Source: Candidatus Acidiferrales bacterium
GTDB lineage: Bacteria; Bacteroidota; Ignavibacteria; Kryptoniales; JAKASW01
Assembly: GCA_035515795.1 (NCBI GenBank)
Contig: DATJAY010000025.1
Location: 49,074 to 113,073 of the forward strand
Length of the DNA: 64,000 nt
Direction: 5' to 3'
The notes under the pieces were generated by a model that ran no database searches, was not told the DNA's origin, and saw only the letters and a program-made list of their open reading frames with translations. Numbering within the stretch: position 1 is the first letter of the stretch; each line of letters starts with the position of its first letter. The position numbers and the translations under genes are program-made. Positions 37,096 through 45,652 of this stretch are shown here, piece by piece.

Positions 37096-38838
37096 ATGGC
37101 ACAATATGAATTCACTAAAGTGGAAACAATGCCGCCGCTGGCATTCTCCCTCGAATCGACGCGTAAAATTCCTACGGGAAGCTGGAGGGCTGTCAGGCCG
37201 ATTTACAAAAACAAAACGTCGCCGTGTGAAACTGGCTGTCCTGCAGGTGAAAAAATATCGAACTACTTTGATCTCGTCCGGCAAAAGAAATATGACGAGG
37301 CGTGGCAAGTAATTCTGGAGGATAATCCGCTTCCCGGAGCAACAGGCCGGGTATGCTACCATCCGTGCGAAGCGAAGTGCAACAGAGCATCCTACGATGA
37401 ACCAGCAGCGATTCACAGCATAGAGCGGTTCATAGCGGACAAAAATATACACAAGAAGCATCATCCAGCAGAATATGTTTCGCCTAAAAGTGAAAAGGTC
37501 GCAGTAATCGGTTCCGGCCCCGCCGGTCTTTCGTGCGCGTACCATCTTGCACGAAAAGGATACCGCGTAATCATCTACGAGGCGGAGCATGAACCCGGCG
37601 GAATGCTCAGGTATGGGATACCGCATTATCGTCTGCCGAAAAATATTTTAAAAAAAGAAATCGGCGACATCGTTAATTTTGGAGTTGAAATACGTACCGA
37701 TTCACGGATAGGCACCAATGTACCATGGAGTGAGCTTGAAAGATTTGATGCCGTCTTTGCTGCCGTCGGATCGATGACAAGCAGGAAAATCGGAGTCGGA
37801 GGAGAAAATTTGAAGGGCGTCCTGAGCGGATTGGAATTCCTACACGGACTCAATGTCGGGTCGATTCCAAAAATCGGCCGGAGGGTCTTTGTGATCGGCG
37901 GCGGGAATACTGCTATCGATACAGCGCGGAGTGTCCTGCGTCTTGGCAGGAAGGCCACGATACTCTATCGGCGAACTCGTAATGAGATGCCTGCTGTCCC
38001 GGAGGAAATTGATGAAGCAGCAAAGGAAGGTGTGAAGTTTGAGTTTCTTGTGGCACCGCTTAAGATCATCGGCGATCATGGAAAAGTGTCGAAGATAGAA
38101 CTTATCCGAATGGAGCTTGGTGATCGCGATGAGTCCGGACGGAGAAAACCTGTTCCTGTAAAGGGCTCGAAGTTTGCCGTCGTTGCGGATACGGTGATCA
38201 CGGCAACCGGAGAAGAACCCGATCTATCATTTCTTCCTTATTCGTTCTTAAAAAAAGGCGTTAGAATATTTGTCGATGACGATCACTCGACCGGCGTACC
38301 GGGAATCTTTGCAGGTGGAGACGCGGCGACAAATCCGAACGGAACTGTCGTGGATGCAATCCGGGCAGGTAAAGAAGCTGCCACATCCATAGATGAGTTT
38401 CTCGGCTGGAAATCGAAAACGAATGGCTTGAGCCGGGAGATAGTAAAATTCGAAGACTTAAATACATTTTATTTCCCGCACCAGGAGCGGGTCAAGGTTC
38501 AGAGAATCACTATTGAGAAAAGCAAAGCATCATTTGCCGAGGTAAACAAGACTTTGAACGACAGAAAAGCACTTGATGAAGCCGACCGATGTTTCAATTG
38601 CGGCACTTGTATGCATTGCGATGTGTGTATGACGTTCTGTCCGGATGTTGCAATTCACAAAGACGAATCCGGAGAATATTTTATCGACTACGATCACTGC
38701 AAAGGATGCGGGATTTGTGTAAATGAATGTCCGCGAGAGGCCATGGAGTTAGTTCCCGAGAGCACACCCGCTGCAAATTCCGATTACATCCAGGACAGCG
38801 TTAGCGCGCGATCTTCAATCGAGGAAGTCGAGCAATGA
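37096..38838 (+). CDS. GltD-like NAD(P)H:ferredoxin module fused to a 2[4Fe-4S] ferredoxin, POR-associated
   Basis: A 580-residue protein. An N-terminal Fe-S domain (about 40-95: CETGCPAGEKI, CYHPCEAKC) is followed by two Rossmann folds of the GltD type (VAVIGSGPAGLSCAYHLA near 130, VFVIGGGNTAIDTARS near 255) and a C-terminal ferredoxin (CFNCGTCMHCDVCMTFCP and CKGCGICVNECPREA). It takes the place of the delta (ferredoxin) subunit of POR and could pass electrons to or from NAD(P). ATG 37096 follows the porG stop by one base; the frame upstream to 37060 overlaps porG. It overlaps porA by four bases. Confidence 0.88.
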   Translation: MAQYEFTKVETMPPLAFSLESTRKIPTGSWRAVRPIYKNKTSPCETGCPAGEKISNYFDLVRQKKYDEAWQVILEDNPLPGATGRVCYHPCEAKCNRASYDEPAAIHSIERFIADKNIHKKHHPAEYVSPKSEKVAVIGSGPAGLSCAYHLARKGYRVIIYEAEHEPGGMLRYGIPHYRLPKNILKKEIGDIVNFGVEIRTDSRIGTNVPWSELERFDAVFAAVGSMTSRKIGVGGENLKGVLSGLEFLHGLNVGSIPKIGRRVFVIGGGNTAIDTARSVLRLGRKATILYRRTRNEMPAVPEEIDEAAKEGVKFEFLVAPLKIIGDHGKVSKIELIRMELGDRDESGRRKPVPVKGSKFAVVADTVITATGEEPDLSFLPYSFLKKGVRIFVDDDHSTGVPGIFAGGDAATNPNGTVVDAIRAGKEAATSIDEFLGWKSKTNGLSREIVKFEDLNTFYFPHQERVKVQRITIEKSKASFAEVNKTLNDRKALDEADRCFNCGTCMHCDVCMTFCPDVAIHKDESGEYFIDYDHCKGCGICVNECPREAMELVPESTPAANSDYIQDSVSARSSIEEVEQ

Positions 38839-40088
38839 GCAGCGAGAATAAAAACTATTTCGTTCACGACTCAACTGACAAGGTACTGGTCATCGAGGGG
38901 ACACATGCTGCTTCCCACGCAGTTAAATTAGCGCAGGTTCAAGTCATAGCCGCCTATCCAATCACACCGCAAACCGGAGTCGTGGAGGAGTTGTCGGAAT
39001 TTGTGAGCAGGCATGAGCTGGATGCAAAGTTTATCAAAGTTGAGTCCGAGCATTCCGCGATGGCGTGTTGCATCGGGGCTTCTATAAGCGGCGCGAGGGC
39101 CTTCACCGCGACATCGTCACAAGGTCTTGCACTGATGCATGAGCTGCTTCATTGGGCTTCCGGCAGCAGACTGCCGATTATTATGGTGAACGTCAATCGT
39201 GCCATGGCACCACCATGGTCAATATATGTCGACCACAACGACAGTCTCTCACAGCGCGATACCGGGTGGCTTCAGTTTTATGCCGAGAGCAACCAGGAAG
39301 TCCTTGATACGGTTCTGCACGCCTATAAAATTGCCGAGATCGTGCTGCTTCCGGTTATGATAAATCTTGATGCGTTTGTATTGAGTCATACGTCGGAGCC
39401 GGTGGCAATTCCGAAACAGGAGTTTGTCGATGAATTTCTTCCGAAGCGAAATGCGGAGTTTAAAATTAATCCAGCAGATCCCCATGCTTACGGAGCATTG
39501 ATGGGCCCGGACGCCTACATGGAGATGCGATACAAATTATTCCAGTCTATGGAGGATTCACGCGAAGTTATTCGGAAAGTCGACGCTGAATATGCTGAGA
39601 AATTCGGGCGCTCGTACGGTGGATTAGTCGAGGAGTATTGCACCGAAGGTGCTGAGGTGGTGCTTCTGACCTCCGCTACCGCGGTGAGCACCGCAAGAAT
39701 TGCAGTCGACGAAATGCGCGGTCTCGGATTCCCGGTTGGGTTGGTGAAACTCCGAACGTTCAGACCGTTTCCGGTCGACGAAGTTAGATCGGTCGCCGGA
39801 CGTGTCGGCAAAATAGGAGTTTTGGATAGGGACATTTCGTTTGGTGCAACCGGAATGATTTATCAGGAAGCAAAAGCTGTCCTTTACAATGCAATGACCA
39901 GGCCGAAAGTATTCGGCTTCATAGCGGGCCTCGGCGGGCGCGACATCACTGTCGAGACTATCAAGGAAATTTTTTCATATGTCCTGAACCATGATGCACC
40001 CGGGAATGAAACAATTTGGGTCGACTTGAAATCCGACGATGTGGAAAGCGGGGATCGGATTCCTGAAACCGGAAACGGGAGAGAATAG
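38835..40088 (+). CDS. porA: Pyruvate:ferredoxin oxidoreductase alpha subunit
   Basis: A 417-residue alpha subunit. The N-terminus has GTHAASHAVKLAQVQVIAAYPITPQTGVVEEL and VESEHSAMACCIGAS, both typical of this family, and the C-terminal transketolase-like part includes KLRTFRPFPVDEVR. The ATG overlaps the preceding stop (ATGA). It acts with PorB, which binds thiamine diphosphate. Confidence 0.93.
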   Translation: MSSENKNYFVHDSTDKVLVIEGTHAASHAVKLAQVQVIAAYPITPQTGVVEELSEFVSRHELDAKFIKVESEHSAMACCIGASISGARAFTATSSQGLALMHELLHWASGSRLPIIMVNVNRAMAPPWSIYVDHNDSLSQRDTGWLQFYAESNQEVLDTVLHAYKIAEIVLLPVMINLDAFVLSHTSEPVAIPKQEFVDEFLPKRNAEFKINPADPHAYGALMGPDAYMEMRYKLFQSMEDSREVIRKVDAEYAEKFGRSYGGLVEEYCTEGAEVVLLTSATAVSTARIAVDEMRGLGFPVGLVKLRTFRPFPVDEVRSVAGRVGKIGVLDRDISFGATGMIYQEAKAVLYNAMTRPKVFGFIAGLGGRDITVETIKEIFSYVLNHDAPGNETIWVDLKSDDVESGDRIPETGNGRE

Positions 40089-40096
40089 AGGAGATC

Positions 40097-41008
40097 GTGG
40101 CACAGATAAAATTCGAGCTGCCGGTAGAAGAAATACTTTCGCCTGGTCACTTTGCGTGTCCGGGATGCAGCGGTGCTCTGACCATGAGGTATCTATTGAA
40201 AGCTCTTGGAAGAAAGACAATCCTGGTCATTCCGGCTTGCTGCTGGTCTGTGATCGACGGCCCCGTTCCATATTCAGCCGCAGGCGTATCCGTTTTTCAT
40301 ACTGCATTCGAAACCGCCGCTTCAGTTTCGAGCGGGATAAAAGCGGGGCTTGAAGTTCAGGGAGATCATGAGACGACGGTCGTGGCTTTTGCGGGAGATG
40401 GAGGCACTTTCGACATAGGTCTTCAGGCACTTTCCGGCGCAGCGGAGCGCAACGATGATTTCATTTATGTTTGTTACGACAACGAAGCCTACATGAACAC
40501 CGGTATCCAACGAAGTTCTGCGACGCCGTTGGGAGCGTGGACGACTACTACGCCGAAAGAGTCACCGAAATCCGAGGGCAAGAAGAATATTATCGAAATT
40601 CTTGCCGCGCATCGCATACCTTACATTGCAACCGCAAGCGCGGCATATCCCGATGACATGATATCGAAGTTCAGAAAGGCCAAAGAGCTTCGTGGCACAA
40701 GATTCGTTCATGTGTTTTCGCCGTGCCCGCCGGGATGGAAGTTCGAGCCGGAGGATTCGATAAGGATTTCGCGGCTCGCGATCGAAAGCAGAGTATTTCC
40801 TTTGCTGGAAATCTTCGACGGGGTGGACTTTCGTTTATCGCACGAACCTTCTGGAATTCCCGTTCGCGATTACCTGAAAGTTCAGGGGAGATTCAAACAT
40901 TTGAAAGAAAAGGAAGTTGAGATGATCCAGAAGAATGTTGACGAGGAATGGGAAACGCTGGCGTTAAAAGTTAGAAACAGCAAGTCAAGATTTAGAACCC
41001 AAAACTAA
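40097..41008 (+). CDS. porB: Pyruvate:ferredoxin oxidoreductase beta subunit (thiamine diphosphate-binding)
   Basis: A 303-residue beta subunit. CPGCSGAL supplies Cys ligands of the 4Fe-4S cluster, and the thiamine diphosphate motif GDGGTFDIGLQALSGAAERN ends in the expected N-containing loop with YDNEAYMNTGIQRS. This last sequence is characteristic of pyruvate-specific enzymes. The start is GTG 40097 after AGAGGAG. It ends the operon. Confidence 0.94.
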   Translation: MAQIKFELPVEEILSPGHFACPGCSGALTMRYLLKALGRKTILVIPACCWSVIDGPVPYSAAGVSVFHTAFETAASVSSGIKAGLEVQGDHETTVVAFAGDGGTFDIGLQALSGAAERNDDFIYVCYDNEAYMNTGIQRSSATPLGAWTTTTPKESPKSEGKKNIIEILAAHRIPYIATASAAYPDDMISKFRKAKELRGTRFVHVFSPCPPGWKFEPEDSIRISRLAIESRVFPLLEIFDGVDFRLSHEPSGIPVRDYLKVQGRFKHLKEKEVEMIQKNVDEEWETLALKVRNSKSRFRTQN

Positions 41009-41020
41009 GAATCTGACATC

Positions 41021-41422
41021 TCAGTTGTTTCTTGCCCCTTCCTTGACCCATGTTTTCAATCCCTGGATTTGATTCAGTGTCAAGACGGACAAAAATGGGG
41101 TGTCATCATGGATGTATTTGCCCTCTATCCATTGAACGAAAACGCTGTGCGTGGTATCCCCATTAGTTAAAATTAATCCGGATACGGAAGTCGTTGCGCT
41201 TATGTAGTTTGTCAGGTTCAAACCACCCTCCGCAGGCCCATTTATTCCGTCATTATGACAGCTTATGCATCCCACGTTAAAAAGTGGTTGGACATGCACA
41301 CTGTAGCTGACATTCGATGCCGGGAAAACGATATCGCCGATCGGGGTGTTCACGGTGTTTTTGCAGGATGAGAGCGCGATCGCAAAAGCTGCGGTGAGAA
41401 AAGCTATCGAGATTGATTTCAT
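41021..41422 (-). CDS. Cytochrome c-like lipoprotein (CXXCH)
   Basis: A 133-residue protein with a lipoprotein signal (lipobox LSSC, Cys20) and a heme c site CISCH at about residues 53-57 in GCISCHNDG. The sequence around it (VQPLFNVGC, LTLNQIQGLKTWVKEGARNN) matches the planctomycete-type cytochrome c (PSCyt1-like) domain. It shares its C-terminal pattern with the two proteins encoded on the plus strand just beyond 41844 and ends 12 bases past porB in the convergent direction. Confidence 0.8.
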   Translation of the reverse strand: MKSISIAFLTAAFAIALSSCKNTVNTPIGDIVFPASNVSYSVHVQPLFNVGCISCHNDGINGPAEGGLNLTNYISATTSVSGLILTNGDTTHSVFVQWIEGKYIHDDTPFLSVLTLNQIQGLKTWVKEGARNN

Positions 41423-41522
41423 GGATCTAATTTAGCAATACTCCATGTCGAATCAATGGTAGGATCCAGTACCCATTTTTTCTCTCCTTTCAATTATTCG
41501 GACTTCAATTTAAATTAGACAT

Positions 41523-41690
41523 GTGAAGGTTTTAGTTTTCTTCATCGCTCTGACTTTTTATCTCGCCGTTTCAAATGCCGAATCGAAACCGTCCGAGCCT
41601 GTCCCGATTGTTTACGTGCTGCCGAGAAAACGGCTGAGATTTCCCCGACGCCGTTGTTCAAACCTGGTGAACATCGGTATCATCGTCTAA
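41523..41690 (+). CDS. Possible small secreted Pro/Arg-rich peptide
   Basis: An open frame of 55 residues from GTG 41523: hydrophobic N-terminus (MKVLVFFIALTFYLAVSNA) that looks like a signal peptide, then a Pro-rich stretch and a basic RKRLRFPRRR patch with one Cys. There is no good ribosome site, and no family is recognised, so this is only a candidate. The rest of 41423-41843 shows nothing else. Confidence 0.3.
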   Translation: MKVLVFFIALTFYLAVSNAESKPSEPVPIVYVLPRKRLRFPRRRCSNLVNIGIIV

Positions 41691-41843
41691 TTCAAGTTTG
41701 ACATTAGAGTTCCTCTTCCGAAGAATTCAACGTTGAGAATTGGAGAAATGATAATTATCAATCAGAGTTTCCTGTTAACTGCATCACAACTTTCGGGAAA
41801 CTTTGCCGATTGATGTGCTTGTTGAAAACCGAAAAGGAGAATC

Positions 41844-42272
41844 ATGAAAAAAAGCATTATCAAAAATCTAATTATTCTGTCGGCTGTTCTTTTCGCGGCA
41901 TGTTCGAAGTCGTCAAGCTCAAACCCAATGAGCTCTTCCGATACAACCAATGTGAGTTTTGCGAGTCAGGTACAGCCGATCTTCACCTCAAATTGCACCA
42001 ACTCGAGTTGTCACGGGGGAACCACACCACAAAGGGGACAGAATCTCTCAGCCGGCCAGGCATACAACAATATCGTGAACGTCGCGAGTCAGGAAGTCCC
42101 ATCATATGATAGAATCAGGCCGTACAGGTCGGACAGCAGTTATCTTTACCTGAAGATAACCGGTGCGTCGGGAATTACTGGAGCGCGAATGCCATATGGT
42201 GGATCACCACTTCAAACTTCCGACATTGCCACAATAAAGGCATGGATAGACCAGGGAGCAAAGAACAACTGA
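41844..42272 (+). CDS. Lipoprotein with CX4CH heme-like motif (paralogue 1)
   Basis: A 142-residue lipoprotein (lipobox FAAC, Cys20) with AAAGGAG nine bases before ATG 41844. Instead of CXXCH it has a five-residue-longer type, C-TNSS-CHGG, then GARMPYGGSPL and IKAWIDQGAKNN. The overall layout is that of the planctomycete-type cytochrome c domain of the minus-strand neighbour. Whether heme is attached through this CX4CH motif cannot be told from the sequence. Confidence 0.75.
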   Translation: MKKSIIKNLIILSAVLFAACSKSSSSNPMSSSDTTNVSFASQVQPIFTSNCTNSSCHGGTTPQRGQNLSAGQAYNNIVNVASQEVPSYDRIRPYRSDSSYLYLKITGASGITGARMPYGGSPLQTSDIATIKAWIDQGAKNN

Positions 42273-42331
42273 TGGATTTGGAATCGGGGACTCGAGAATA
42301 CAAAACCGGGGGCAAAGCGTAGGTCTGAATC

Positions 42332-42757
42332 GTGGTTTCTAGATGTTTGTTTTTTACGTTTTGCCTCCCGTTTCCCGCGTCATGTTCGAAACATTCAGAC
42401 TACAACGTGGTCGGTCCGCCACCACCCGACGCGTCTGGCGTAAGCTTTTCAGGGCAAATCCAGTGGATATTTACTGCGAACTGTGCCTTGCCGGCTTGTC
42501 ATGCAGGTTCTCAGCCGCAAGACGGGATGTCGCTGGAAATTGCCAAAGCCTACTCGAACATTGTGAATCAACCCAACATAGAGGTCGGCAATTACCTTAT
42601 AGTAAAGCCATTTTATTCCGACAGCAGTTATCTTTATTTCAAGATAACAGGGAATTCGATAGCAGGCCCGCGAATGCCATATCAGAAACCGCCGCTTCCC
42701 GATACGCTCATACAAACAATAAAACTCTGGATAGATCAGGGAGCAAAAAATAATTGA
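42332..42757 (+). CDS. Lipoprotein with CX4CH heme-like motif (paralogue 2)
   Basis: A 141-residue paralogue of the preceding gene, 59 bases further on, starting at GTG 42332. It has a lipobox PASC (Cys18), the motif C-ALPA-CHAG, DSSYLYFKITGNS, GPRMPYQKPPLP and IKLWIDQGAKNN. The spacing between the two Cys (four residues) is identical to paralogue 1, so this is a conserved property, not an isolated mutation. No strong ribosome site is visible. Confidence 0.72.
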   Translation: MVSRCLFFTFCLPFPASCSKHSDYNVVGPPPPDASGVSFSGQIQWIFTANCALPACHAGSQPQDGMSLEIAKAYSNIVNQPNIEVGNYLIVKPFYSDSSYLYFKITGNSIAGPRMPYQKPPLPDTLIQTIKLWIDQGAKNN

Positions 42758-42848
42758 CAGTGCTGTCAGCTTTCAGAGTTATCAGCAATAAGATAAAAGC
42801 TCCTTATAGCGCTTGTTCTACTTCCACTTTTTTATTAGATTATATTAA

Positions 42849-42922
42849 GGCGATGGAGTTCGCCGAGTAACCATCGTGAATTCCCCTTGTGGGAACACAA
42901 TTTAGCGATTGATGACTCCTAC
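42849..42922 (+). promoter_or_regulatory. Fluoride riboswitch aptamer (crcB motif) 1
   Basis: GGCGATGGAGTTCGCC at 42849-42864 and GATTGATGACTCCTAC at 42907-42922 match the fluoride (Rfam crcB) consensus nearly base for base. GGCG/CGCC forms the first stem; GGAG of its loop pairs with CTCC of the 3' end as the pseudoknot; ATCG (42873-42876) pairs with CGAT (42906-42909), with an inner TTCCC/GGGAA hairpin. The 3' strand is shared with the terminator that follows. It lies directly before the dynamin-like GTPase gene, not crcB. Confidence 0.93.
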
Positions 42923-42946
42923 TTAATTAAGAAGTAGGAGTTTTTT
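42915..42946 (+). terminator. Riboswitch expression platform: intrinsic terminator that also hides the ribosome site
   Basis: ACTCCTACTT (42915-42924) pairs perfectly with AAGTAGGAGT (42932-42941), followed by TTTTTT. The 5' arm is the 3' strand of the fluoride aptamer, so ligand-stabilised aptamer and terminator exclude each other: an ON switch. The ribosome site TAGGAG (42935-42940) lies in the 3' arm, 11 bases before ATG 42952, so the same hairpin would also block translation. Confidence 0.9.
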
Positions 42947-42951
42947 ATTTT

Positions 42952-44733
42952 ATGACAATGGTAGCGAGCGTAGGAGTTAACGATTGCAGGAAAGATGCGA
43001 AGATCGCATTTCTAATGCTTGTGAAAGAGCTCCATCGACAACTGTCACTTGCATTCCCCGATCTATTGCCTCGCGTGGAAATCATAGAGGCGAAAATCTC
43101 CGATGAACAATTCAATCTTGTTGTGGTGGGCCAATTCAAGCGAGGGAAATCGACTCTTATAAATGCATTGCTGGGGAAAAATATACTCCCGGCTGCGGTC
43201 GTGCCGCTCACTTCGATCATAACGATCTTGCATTACGGGACAGAAGAAAAAATAACAGTCAGCTTCACTGATGCACATACGGAAGTCGTTGAGCGAGAGA
43301 GGCTTCCTCAGTACGTCACAGAGAAATTGAATCCCGAAAACTCAAAAAATGTTGAACAGGTCGATATCGAATTCCCGGGTAAATTTCTTGAGGGCGGTGT
43401 TTATCTTGTGGATACTCCCGGAGTCGGGTCAATTTATGCTCATAACACCGATACTGCAAATCATTTCCTCCCGGAATCTGACGCGACCATTTTTCTCATG
43501 ACCGCCGACCAGCCTTTGAGTATCGGCGAAGTGGAATTCCTGCGGAACGTTCGCGAGCACGTTACAAAAATATTTTTTGTTCTGAATAAGGTTGATTTAC
43601 TTTCTGAAGCTGAGCGCAATGAAGCGGCGGCGTTCATTAAAGATTCGCTGTCAAAGGAGATGTCCGTCCCTCAGGACAGCATAAAGCTTTTTCTTGTCAG
43701 CTCGAAATTCGCCCTTCTTGCGCGAGAGAGCGCAGACAAGGAATTAGAGAAAAAGAGCAATTTCGAATTTCTCGAAAGTGCATTGACGAATTTCCTGTCT
43801 AAAGAGAAAGAAGATGTTATGCTGGACGTTGCCTCAAGGCGTGCTCAGAGAATTGTAGTGGAAGCTTCAGCTCTTGCGCGGCTTCGATTGAAAGGTTATT
43901 CGCAATCTATAGGGAGCCTGCAAAAAAAGATCGAAGAGTTCAGGAAATTTAAGAAAGAGATTCAAAAGAGACAGCAGGACGTTTCCCGCGTGATCTATAC
44001 AGCTTATAACATCACAACGATGATAGAAGAAGACGCTTTGATCTTTAAAGGGAAGACCCAGCCTGAGGTCGAAAGGCGTTTCGAAGAGATCGCGGCAAAG
44101 AACAAACATCTGCGCCCCACGAAGCTCATTGATGCGCTTGACAAAGCAATCATCCAGCTTGTTACGAAATTTGTCGACAAATGGCGCTATGAGGAAGAGG
44201 CAAAAGTAAAAGATAAGTTCAACGCAGGCGTTGATGAATTCTTCAGCAGAATGAACGAGCTTATAAACGATGTGTACCAGCATGCAGCTGAGCTATTCGA
44301 CGTTGAATTCCAGAGAGTGGAAAGCTATCCGCTTTTCAGCGATGAGACCGAATTTTACTATTTCATCTTAGAAGACATAAAGCCGTCCCTCGAAGAACTT
44401 TCTGATGCGATCGTAAGAAGACTTCCGAGAGCGATCGCTAAGGGCCTGATTCTTAGAAAACAAAGAGAAACTCTCAAGATAGAATTCGATAGGCAATGCG
44501 GGAGGGTGCGTTATGATTTCATAAAGCGGATCGATAAAAGCATGATGAAGCTTGGAAAAACCTCAGCAGATACAGTGAATGACCACGTGGAAAAAATCGA
44601 CAAGATAATTGCGGACGCTATGGCGATTCGTGAGAAAACATCTACGGAAGTTTCGGCTAGGATCGCTGAATATGAAGAAACACTTTCCAAGCTTACTTAC
44701 CTTGGGAGCAAATTTGCGAAGCTTGAGAGTTGA
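42952..44733 (+). CDS. Dynamin-like GTPase under fluoride riboswitch control
   Basis: A 593-residue dynamin-superfamily GTPase. The G motifs are G1 GQFKRGKST (residues 60-68), G2 Thr in PLTS near 87, G3 DTPG (154-157) and G4 NKVD (212-215); the rest is a long helical stalk with coiled-coil stretches (about 300-360 and 550-590). Bacterial dynamin-like proteins bind and remodel membranes. No membrane helix is obvious. It is the first gene behind the fluoride riboswitch and is followed 76 bases later by the DUF6062 gene. A role in fluoride tolerance is inferred from this control only; GTPases are also known to be sensitive to metal fluorides. Confidence 0.9.
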   Translation: MTMVASVGVNDCRKDAKIAFLMLVKELHRQLSLAFPDLLPRVEIIEAKISDEQFNLVVVGQFKRGKSTLINALLGKNILPAAVVPLTSIITILHYGTEEKITVSFTDAHTEVVERERLPQYVTEKLNPENSKNVEQVDIEFPGKFLEGGVYLVDTPGVGSIYAHNTDTANHFLPESDATIFLMTADQPLSIGEVEFLRNVREHVTKIFFVLNKVDLLSEAERNEAAAFIKDSLSKEMSVPQDSIKLFLVSSKFALLARESADKELEKKSNFEFLESALTNFLSKEKEDVMLDVASRRAQRIVVEASALARLRLKGYSQSIGSLQKKIEEFRKFKKEIQKRQQDVSRVIYTAYNITTMIEEDALIFKGKTQPEVERRFEEIAAKNKHLRPTKLIDALDKAIIQLVTKFVDKWRYEEEAKVKDKFNAGVDEFFSRMNELINDVYQHAAELFDVEFQRVESYPLFSDETEFYYFILEDIKPSLEELSDAIVRRLPRAIAKGLILRKQRETLKIEFDRQCGRVRYDFIKRIDKSMMKLGKTSADTVNDHVEKIDKIIADAMAIREKTSTEVSARIAEYEETLSKLTYLGSKFAKLES

Positions 44734-44809
44734 GAAAAGGTGGAAGCAAGAAGTCGGACGTAAGAGCCATCCTTTGGAGAGCAATGAAAAAATGACGGGC
44801 AAGAAATAG

Positions 44810-45535
44810 ATGTCTGAACTTAAAATCGAAGATGATCTAACGAGAGCCAAGCGCGGATTAACATGGCTAAGGTTAGAAGAAGCTCTTCATGGTACAGATT
44901 GTCCGATTTGTTCGCAAATGGAGAAAACCGAAAAACATTACATAGAAGGAATACTTTACGAATATGTGCTTGATGCTGGAGTTAGGAAGAAGCTTCACAA
45001 TGGGCACGGGTTCTGTACACATCACGCCAAGTGTGCCCTCGAGGCAGAGAAAAAATTGCGGAGTGATGGGCTTCATCTTGCAACAATGTTTGAATCCGTG
45101 GTTGAGGAAAATCTGAAGATACTGAGAAACCAAATTGAGCTGTTGAACAATCTTACCAGCGAGAAAAACAAGAGGAAGAAGAAAAAATCGGTCCATTCTA
45201 TCAATGTCACCGAATGTCTTATCTGCAATTTCGTTGAAGAGGCGGAACAAATAGCTGTCCACGGATTTCTGTATTTCTCGAGCGACGAGGAGCTTATTGA
45301 AACTTATGTCTCGTCGAGGACGATACTTTGCTTCAGGCATACGGAGATGCTGGTGAAAGAGAAAGTCAATACTCGAATCGTTAAGACGACGGTGAAAAAA
45401 TTAGATAAGATAAAAGAAGACCTGTCTAATTTTATGAAAAAGCATGATTACCAGAGCGCACAAGATTACAGCGAAGATGAGCTTCGAAGTTACATCGACG
45501 CTGTAAATTTTTTTCCCGGAGAATACAGAAAATGA
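44810..45535 (+). CDS. DUF6062-like protein with two zinc-ribbon-type Cys/His modules
   Basis: A 241-residue cytosolic protein made of two related halves. The first has Cys31-x2-Cys34 and Cys69-x2-His72 (GTDCPICSQM, GHGFCTHH); the second has Cys136-x2-Cys139 and Cys174-x2-His177 (TECLICNF, TILCFRHTE). This matches my recollection of DUF6062. The halves are joined by a basic linker (KRKKKK). The ligand sets suggest one zinc per half. Function is unknown. It is the second gene after the fluoride riboswitch, in the same direction as the GTPase. Confidence 0.75.
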   Translation: MSELKIEDDLTRAKRGLTWLRLEEALHGTDCPICSQMEKTEKHYIEGILYEYVLDAGVRKKLHNGHGFCTHHAKCALEAEKKLRSDGLHLATMFESVVEENLKILRNQIELLNNLTSEKNKRKKKKSVHSINVTECLICNFVEEAEQIAVHGFLYFSSDEELIETYVSSRTILCFRHTEMLVKEKVNTRIVKTTVKKLDKIKEDLSNFMKKHDYQSAQDYSEDELRSYIDAVNFFPGEYRK

Positions 45536-45652
45536 GGGATAGCGAAATCGGAAATTGCACCAAGAATCACGGATGCACTGTCTAATTTGTGATAGACGTT
45601 ATATTGAATGCTTTTTCACTTTGGAAGAAATTCGTTGTCTTTTAGATTTAAC

